This document shows, one piece after another, positions 56,646-64,000 of a DNA stretch of 64,000 bases. The stretch lies in the NCBI GenBank assembly GCA_014529385.2, contig CM043944.1, positions 90,377,384-90,441,383 of the forward strand. The letters run 5' to 3'. The position numbers and the translations under genes are program-made. The notes beneath the pieces are model-generated. The model ran no database searches, was not told where the DNA came from, and saw only the letters and a list, made by a program, of their open reading frames with translations. This stretch comes from Adiantum capillus-veneris (lineage: Eukaryota; Streptophyta; Polypodiopsida; Polypodiales; Pteridaceae). How positions within the stretch are numbered: the first letter of the stretch is position 1; every line of letters begins with the position of its first letter.

Positions 56646-56777
56646 AGTATAGCCGGCGGGTTTGCCGCTGCGTCACTGTGCTCCCAAAGCTGCAAGCCAC
56701 ACCCGCCGGTTGAAGCAGGTTCTGACGCGTGGCAGGGGGGGGAACCGGAATTCCCTCCCCCTTTATCCTTAGTATAG
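56646..56777. mobile_element. GC-rich 130-bp insertion in copy 2
   Basis: Absent from copy 1 at about 44810. It begins CTAGTATAGCCGGCGGG and ends TTAGTATAGATAG. Internal GCCGGCGGGTTTG / ACCCGCCGGT words are partly inverted. Probably a small MITE; termini not firmly defined. Confidence 0.4.
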
Positions 56778-57679
56778 ATAGGGACACTTGTCAAACAAGC
56801 AAATATGAATGACCTTGGCCCCTTGGGTATGAAGGCCTTCAAAGGCCAAAAATAAATCCAAAAGAATATATAAAGTGGGGAAAAACAAATTTCCTTTGTA
56901 GATCAGACTCTATAAACAATGCCACAGATACATAGCCACTCTATTAGTCATTACGAAGAGAACACATTGGAGTTACACCAACAAAGCCATATCGATGACC
57001 ATAAAAGCACTGCTTCCATCATAAGCCCTTGATGAGAAATATCAAAGACTTGTTTTTTGACACTTCAATGGTACGACTTTGGACCACATTATGAAAGGCA
57101 CCATGGATAATCTATCTAGCATCTATACTCTTTATAATGCAGCTTAAAATTTTCAAGGAAGGAGAGGGCATCCACATGTCACTCCCTGGTTCATTTCAAA
57201 AAACACCTTATAAAACATCTAATCTAAAATGCAAAAGTAAAGGATAAGGTTGTAAGAAATGACAGCCTGTAGAATGCACGAACTGACAAGCCTTTTTTCA
57301 AATGTAAAGTCAAAAAACTTTCTATTCTACATAAAATAAATGTTGAAGTTTAATTGTACATAACAAAAAGGGGATAACTTTAGTGGAGGTTTTGTTACTT
57401 AATGTGAATTTACTTTTTGAAGATATAACAAAAAAGAAGAATTTTAGTGTTTTTTTTTTGTTTAATGGAAATGTAATTTTTGAACATATATTTGGCTTTA
57501 TCTTTTCAAGGGCCTTTTTTGAAGACCAATATTGATATGTTTTAAAAAAAATTGGAAGCATGTATTTCTTTAAAGAGCTTGAGAAAAAGAAAAAAGCCTC
57601 GCCTAATGTCGACTTACGCTGTCTCGCTTTCAGGACATGCATGACATGTAAATGCAGGGATCGTTACGCGTGGTGTGTA

Positions 57680-57683
<4 letters not shown>

Positions 57684-57728
<45 letters not shown>

Positions 57729-58196
57729 ATCACATTGCCTGTGTGCATACACATGTACATTTATGAGCTTACGCACTTTTCAAATTTTCAAGATATTATT
57801 TTTTGGCATTAGTGTATTTTTAAAAGATAGCTAAAGTTTTTCACCCGTAAAAAATGGATTAAGTGTCCGACAAAGACCAACCCTCACATTAACACCCCAA
57901 ATCGGTAGAGAGATTTCCCAGTTGATGGAACTTTTTTTTTCTTTTTATTTTTAAGAGTTAACATGTGGACCATGCTTAAAAATCTATAAATTCCTTACAT
58001 TTTGGCAGGCAAGGGTGCGAATCTAAAATCAACGAGAGAGAACACCCCAAATGGCTAGAGACATTTTCCAGTTAATGGAATTTTTACCAATTCTTGAATA
58101 TTTTGTTCTTTTTATTTTTAAGAGTTAACATGTGGGCCATCCTTTAAAATCTATAAATTCCTTAAATTTTGGCAGGCAAGGGTTTCAATCTAAAAT

Positions 58197-58230
<34 letters not shown>

Positions 58231-58400
58231 AATTTTTTAGTGCCGTATTAAATGTGTTGAAATGCAAAGTCCAACAAATGACGCAGGAGAAGAGATAAAG
58301 ACAGAACAAAATGTTCGCGCGTAATTTTAATGCCATCGGAACAATCCCAAAAGATATATCTCACAACATGAGTAAAAATAAAGTTATTTTTGTTTCATCT

Positions 58401-58450
<50 letters not shown>

Positions 58451-58534
58451 AAGTACACACATGTCTTGATAAAAGGAGGATTTGAAATGTTGTAGGAACA
58501 TCAAATGAGATCTCAAAGATCTATCCAACCGATG

Positions 58535-58595
<61 letters not shown>

Positions 58596-58723
58596 CACCA
58601 ATCATAGCCATCTATACTTTTCTTTTCAAAAAAATGAGAAAAAAGAGGTCGCTTCTCCTTCTTAAATGTCCACTTGGGATCGTCACTTCAACTAGAGGGT
58701 TTGGGGGGCGGGGGGGGGGGGGG
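57684..58723. repeat. GA, CT/AC and poly-G simple repeats
   Basis: GA at 57684-57726, 58198-58227 and 58538-58591; CT then AC at 58399-58452; G14 at 58710-58723. Confidence 0.93.
57892..58200. repeat. About 150-bp tandem duplication
   Basis: Copies from 57892 and 58042 share ACACCCCAAAT, AAGAGTTAACATGTGG and TTTTGGCAGGCAAGGGT. Confidence 0.88.
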
Positions 58724-58764
58724 ACGAGGGGAGCATAGAAACTTTGAATGTCATAGTTTTTGTA

Positions 58765-59010
58765 TTGGAACAATAGTAAGATGCCTCAAGACCTATGTGA
58801 AAAATCTTTCCTTCAAGCATATATATATATATCTGTGTGTGTGTGCGCACACACGTTATGTGTACATATAGACATAATTGGAACATATCAAGATGTCTGA
58901 AGACCTATGTGATAAATTTTCGCTTCAAGCATATATATATATATGTATGTATATATATATATCTCTGTGTGTGTGTGTGTGTGTACTATGTGGACATATA
59001 GATATATATG
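58765..59010. repeat. 112-bp tandem duplication with AT/GT runs
   Basis: Copies start at 58765 and 58877 (TTGGAACA ... GACCTATGTGA ... TTCAAGCATATATATAT). GT runs in each copy have expanded separately. Confidence 0.88.
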
Positions 59011-59245
59011 TATACATACATCCATAAAAGGATAGAAGCAAGTAAGAGAGTGGAGCAGAGACATTGCATCCAATTGCATTCCTACCATTGAAACCAATTC
59101 TAGAACCCACTCCATTTATTAAAAAAAAGTTTTATTATTACATTGACTTCTCTTAGCTTTCATCTCTTCACACCATGCTAACTTATCTAATCTCTATAAT
59201 CAAGCTTGGTAGCATTGCTAAATCAAGGTAGACCAAAAGGAGGAA

Positions 59246-59276
<31 letters not shown>

Positions 59277-60342
59277 ATAGACCCCCCCCCCCTCCCCAAT
59301 AGAATTAGAGCACTCTTAAGTTTGTTGAACAAGGGCTAGAAACTCATGAAAAATAATGTCTATGAGATGCTTCCAATCTTGGTATCAAAGAATGCTTTAC
59401 AACATCTATTAAAAGGTCGTGTCATGCATCACTTTTATAAATGCGATAGACTCTACGTGTAGGAAGAGAGTATTGATAGTGTTCCACTTGGAGGAGAAGA
59501 TAGCCCTATGAGAATAGAGGCATTGTTTCCTTGGTCGCAACAACGTGCGGGTCACATACTAGTATCACATTAATATATATTTTCTTTCTGTCTCTTTACA
59601 CACATATTCACAAAACAATGTGCACACATGTACTCTCACACCTGTCAATTCTTGTCACAAGGATGATAGCTTCAAAAAGCAACAAAGGCGCTTGTGAGGT
59701 GGATAATCTATCTACCATATCACATTGATTTTTTAGTTTTAGATGGTACTTTATCTTTTTCTTATTTTCCCTCGTCTCGTATGGAATGACATCAACCATA
59801 GATATAATTTAATATTGTTCTCATAGTAGATGTTAATATATCTTTTTTTCTCTCTCTTTACATACATATTCACAAAACAATGTGCACACATGTACTCTCA
59901 CGCCGTGTCAATTCTTGTCACAAGGATGATGGCTTCGCAAAAAGCAACAAAGGCGCTTGTGAGGCGGCTGCAAATATGGTCCCATTTATAGAGATGTGAT
60001 AGCAAGGTCTTTATATCAAATAAGAAAGGGATACAAAGAGAGGAGGTGGATAGATAGAAAATCACTCGAGTAGATAAGAGAGTGAATTAGAGACTTGAGA
60101 CTTGCTTGGAGAGATAATGGCGTAAAATAGGGGAGGGGGGTGATGGATGTAGACAAAGGGATGCAGACATGGTTGCTTTCAGACATACATTTTACCTGTT
60201 TTGGGGTATTTTGCTCGTTATTAACGGGTACAAATGTGAGATACTCTTTAAATAATACACTAAAATACCTAAAAATCTATGAGATCTCTCAAGTGTGATG
60301 GACAAGGGTGTGCTTGTTAAAAACTCAACCCTGAATGGAGCC

Positions 60343-60343
60343 A

Positions 60344-60392
<49 letters not shown>
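60343..60392. repeat. (GA)25 microsatellite in duplication copy 2
   Basis: Paralogue of the run at 45772-45817. Confidence 0.95.
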
Positions 60393-60395
<3 letters not shown>

Positions 60396-61429
60396 CAAAG
60401 GGAATATATGAAAAGCAGATAAGAGAGAGAATAAGAGACCTTGAGGCTCGACTTGAGAGTCGATGGTCAGAAGAAATAGGGGAGGGATACAAAGAAAGGA
60501 GATGGAGGAAGGGAGAGGATAGATGAAAAATTACGTGAGAAAACAAGAGAAGGAAGAGAGACCTTGAGACTCAACTTGAAAGATAGTGAGATGAAATAGG
60601 GGAGGTGGGTGAAGGATGTAGACAAAGGGTACAAGCAGGGTTGCTTTTAGATGGTTATTTTATCCGGTTTTGAGTATTTTGCTCGTTTTTAATGCGCACA
60701 AATGTGAGCTACTCTACACTAAAATACCTAAAAATCTATGAAATCTTTAAAGTTTGACGGGCAAGGGTGCCCATAAAAAATCAACCCTAGAAGGCACCTA
60801 TGGGGGGAGAGAGGGAGAGAGAGAGAGAGAAAACTTTCTACAGAAAATCAAATTTTACCTTTAACATTTGCAAAGTGTGTGAAATAACATGGTGTGTAAA
60901 TCAATACCTGATATATTTGTCACTTTCATATATGAGTTCAAACAAGCAGTTATCAATCCTTCTGTTTGATTTGACTAGACTTTAGAGATTCTTTTTGATT
61001 CTTATGAATTATCAATGATGTGAAGTTTTTTTGTTAGGAGTCAGGATCGTGCCTTCATTTTAGGTCAGAGGCTTTTATATCGGGGACAAGGATCAATAAT
61101 CAAACCTCATTGTCAGTGCTAAAAAAAATAAAAATTTCTTGGCCATATTTTTCCACCACAAACTAGTCACACAACCGTGCAGCGTGATTTATGCCAAAAT
61201 CTAGGGTATTCAACGGGATGTGTAATTTAAATGCTCAAGTTTTTACCTTAACAATCACCTTTAAATCAAGGTCCCATTGATTTACAATCAAGGTTTTTCA
61301 TTTTCAACCAAAAATTTACACTACAAATCGGGATATTGGCAGTGCTTACTCGGGGTTTTCACCGTTCAGTATCCCCTATATAACGTACGTTTGTAGGGTA
61401 TTAAAAAAACTCCTCTTTTAACATGTTAA

Positions 61430-62766
61430 CACTAGAATGGTAACCTAATAGGACATAAAAGTGTCCTTTCAGGGTTTTGGGAAAAATTTCCAAAACCATA
61501 GTAGATCCACTCATTTTAAAAAATCCTTTCATGAGCTTATAGTTCAATAACTACTACATATGGAAAAAATGAGAAACTTGTAATTTTTCTCATCCCTTGG
61601 TCACTACAAGCCTCCAAAGTTGATGGACCAGCATTTTGCCCAAAACAACAATTTCTTACGGTTGATTGCATATAAATAAGACTGGAGATTTTTGTAGGAC
61701 ATGAGATAAAATGCTCCGTTAACTTCAATGGATTGGTGACCAAAACATATGGTTGCTTTTACCTCACTAATGTTTTTTTGGTCAAAAAAAATAGGTACAA
61801 AAAAGTTGCATTTTTGCCATTCTGTGGACCTATCATCAAAGTTTCTATAGTCACGCTCAATACAGATACTATATACATGTTTTCTTAGTTTCCTTTGGGC
61901 CTTTGGATTCAAAAGGAGCCATGGAGCATGTCAAAAGGATAATGGATCTCTTACAATTGGAACCTTAGGGGCAATGATAAAGTGCTAAATACAACAAACA
62001 TGAAAAAACTGGGTTTAGCATTATGACCTCTAGAAACCCATAAAAACTACTCAATATCTAGCCAAGTTTGTAGTCTATGATTAGATATGGTTACTACCTA
62101 CAAAATACACACAATTGGCCTAAGAAACTAGCAATATTGAGAAAGTTATACTTGCTACTCTAAAATGTATCATATTCTTGAGATATCAAAAAACTCAACC
62201 ATCATCATATACTATGCTATATAGCATATTAGGTCCCCCAAAACTCAAGGAAGATTAGCTTTATGTTATACATTACACTTACACAATCAAAATTGAATTT
62301 GGATATCAAGAAAGCCACCAAAAAAATCATAAAAGTGCTAATTTTGGGCAAAAACCAGGATTATGCAATTCTTATAAATCGGTCATAACTTTCAATTTTA
62401 ACACTTAGCTCTCCCTACAAGCATCAAAACATGTTGAGAACTATGAAGGCCTAACCTCTAGCCATCTAAACCTCACAAACATGAAGTTTAGAGTAGTATA
62501 GTTGCCAAAAATTGAAAAAAGGCCAAAAACAAGACCCGTTTTTTCACATAGTTTAGGTTCAAAAATGTTGTGCAAGAGTAAGGTTAATGGTGAGATCGAT
62601 ACTCAAAACAAAATGCAAAGTTTTTTTCAGCTGATAAGGCAACTTCGTGGATATATAGCACCTAGAAATTAATTTTCATACTCTTCAAATAATTCAAGCA
62701 AAATGGTCACTTAATAGAACACAAAAGTGTCCAAGGACATAAAAGTGTCCTGTTACCATTCTAGTG
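61430..62766. mobile_element. piggyBac-like element (1337 bp) flanked by TTAA
   Basis: The ends are CACTAGAATGGTAAC and its exact inverse, flanked by TTAA at 61426-61429 and 62767-62770. The paralogous site in copy 1 (46866-46869) has one TTAA and no insert, giving a clean empty site. Next to each end lies AGGACATAAAAGTGTCCT, itself a small palindrome, in the same orientation at both ends. TTAA duplication with C-A/C-x-TAGAA ends is typical of piggyBac. A TA duplication with ends one base longer per side (Tc1/mariner-like reading) cannot be excluded from sequence symmetry. No transposase is recognised. Confidence 0.72.
61604..61912 (-). other. Unrecognised 102-codon frame inside the TTAA element
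   Basis: The frame reads MNPKAQRKLRKHVYSICIER and then a hydrophilic sequence ending WAKCWSINFGGL. No DDE transposase motif was seen. It is the longest frame of the element but may be non-functional. Confidence 0.2.
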
Positions 62767-63503
62767 TTAAATGAATAAAATGACCCTTTATTTTAGGAAA
62801 TTTTTTCAAAATTGAATATAAAAACCCCTTACTTTAATGTTTCTCTGTTAAATTGCCTAAATTTTTTGCATTTTAAAACCCCTCCTTTCAAACTCGCGTT
62901 ATACATTAACATGATTACATAGTACACCCTCTAAGACTACTATTGGCCAAACCTCAGTGGTTACCTCGCTATGAAAAATATTAAATTGAAGCTTGGACTT
63001 CCAATGTATTTGAGAGTGGTTGCTTGCGAGTTTCCACGACTATGAGACATTTGCACACTTGTCAAAGAGTTATCCCATTGTGAAGCTAAATTACCTGAAT
63101 GCTTGTTCGACATCCTTTTGGAAAGAGACTTGTCTCTTGGGCTCATTGTTCATGTAAACTCATTTTCCTACCCATCCATAAATGCTTTCTATGTTTTTTG
63201 GCATGTTAAAATGCTTTAGAAAACAAACAGTGCTCGCTTCCATTCTTTGTGTTTTCCAATAGAGATATCCCATCCCCTGCTCTCTTGTACGATGTCTTCA
63301 AACCTGGCTATCGTAGGGTTTCTTTTGAATACTTGAAGGTTTCTTGATTTCTAAGTTTTTTAGAATTGGATAGGTGTAGTGGCTAAAAAAGGCCTAGGCT
63401 TACACACTTTGGTATCTTTTGTCTCCTCAAGGCACAAAGTGTGCTTAAAGTTTAATGTACATATTTTTATGAGATAATACGACTCCACTCACAATTGTGA
63501 GAT

Positions 63504-63748
63504 GTGGCAAACACCTAGACAATATCCAAGGCTTACCCAACATTGCTATCATCCGCTTGGAGGAAGAGTAGTGAGTCATCTATGAACATGTTCATAATCG
63601 GTTGTTTGCCATCCTAGATTTACATCCCTTGAATCTATACTCTTGTTGCCGCTTCTTCCAACAATTGTGACTCACTCCTCTTCCTCCAAGCGGATGATAG
63701 CAATGTTGGGTAAGCCTTGGATATTGTTTAGGTGTTTTCCACATCATC
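63504..63748. mobile_element. Foldback MITE, complete copy
   Basis: The left arm begins TGTGGCAAACACCTAGACAA. It ends in CGCTTGGAGGAAG and returns inverted from about 63683 (CTTCCTCCAAGCGG) to CCACA at 63740-63744. The inner loop has a further GTGAGTCA/TGACTCAC pair. Confidence 0.78.
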
Positions 63749-63780
63749 GGGGTCTCAATGCAACGTAGAAAAATCAAGGC

Positions 63781-64000
63781 TTATTTCTTTGACAAAAGGT
63801 GACAACTTTGATGCTGTAGGTTGGGCTGGAGAGGTTGTGAAGAGATGCAACATCTTCCGCTGCCTTAGGGTGCATGTAGGGGAAGATATTACTCACAAGA
63901 CTGCCTTTGATTGGGTTCATGAAAAAATAAAAAATAAAATGAAGCACTGGAAATTCATCCTGATTCCCTTCCACTGCAGAGCTACGATAATTGATACCTT
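63781..64000 (+). pseudogene. LINE RT thumb fragment, cut by the window end
   Basis: Paralogue of 47768-47980: FDWVHEKIKNKMKHWKFILI with small changes. Confidence 0.65.

Larger units (their letters stand above)
57130..59695. mobile_element. 2.6-kb insertion in copy 2, flanked by GGATAATCTATCTA
   Basis: GGATAATCTATCTA occurs at both edges (about 57108-57121 and 59701-59714), where copy 1 has a single related GGATAATCTAGCATATC. The insert contains the block shared with 11985-13150, several microsatellites and local duplications. No coding region is recognised. Its last 130 bp (59566-59700) are an extra diverged copy of 59840-59965, so unequal exchange may also have been involved. Confidence 0.6.
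56600..64000. repeat. Segmental duplication, copy 2 (with insertions, runs off the window)
   Basis: Corresponds to 44790-47990. The order of landmarks is identical; three insertions enlarge it. Alignment continues to the last base of the window (LINE RT thumb region). Confidence 0.9.

Noticed and set aside
61604-61912. Reading the 102-codon frame as a piggyBac transposase fragment
   Set aside because: No DDE-type motif or other piggyBac signature is visible, so no function was assigned.

Overview
The window looks like nuclear DNA of a land plant with a large, transposon-filled genome. Two Ty1/copia LTR retrotransposons have initiator-Met-tRNA primer sites, and there is a plant-type LINE, a BED/DUF659/hAT_C transposase and a CACTA element. 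GA/CT, GT and poly-C/G microsatellites are extremely dense. I would guess a fern or another seed-free plant. That guess rests on style (simple repeats, and an intronless FAD oxidase whose N-terminus resembles fungal members), not on a diagnostic gene. No bacterial operon, rRNA, tRNA gene or CRISPR array was seen.

Only one gene looks intact and host-like: a secreted berberine-bridge-enzyme-type FAD oxidoreductase at 14355-16223 (minus). Almost everything else is mobile DNA in different states of decay. From left to right: a LINE 3' fragment (1-1022); a nearly full-length but broken minus-strand LINE (about 4000-9800); a microsatellite-rich spacer with three tRNA-like SINE heads and a foldback element (9.8-14.3 kb); the oxidase gene with a SINE-like insertion just upstream; a composite hAT-type element (16708-24676); a long foldback (about 24856-26432); a CACTA element (26862-38124, 3-bp target duplication AAT) whose interior is a dimeric satellite array split by a copia element (30843-36352, 5-bp duplication TTAGG); a minus-strand copia (39286-44449, 5-bp duplication GATAT) sitting inside a LINE tail; then a mosaic of LINE tails, tandem duplications and two copies of one segmental duplication (about 44790-47990 and 56600-64000).

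The most interesting unit is the 8-kb hAT element. Its imperfect terminal inverted repeats lie in a CT microsatellite. Each end carries a GC-rich segment, a TATA box and a tandem array, and upstream of the first gene a matching ATTGCAG/GCAT acceptor-like leader. Inward from these ends are a decayed transposase on the plus strand and, on the minus strand, a protein-kinase-like gene and a coiled-coil RING-type gene. The architecture suggests that the kinase and RING genes are cargo of the transposon.

A second strong observation is a 1.34-kb insertion (61430-62766). It has 15-bp terminal inverted repeats flanked by TTAA, and the empty site is preserved in the paralogous segmental copy at 46866-46869. 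This is the signature of a piggyBac-type element, which is unexpected in plants.
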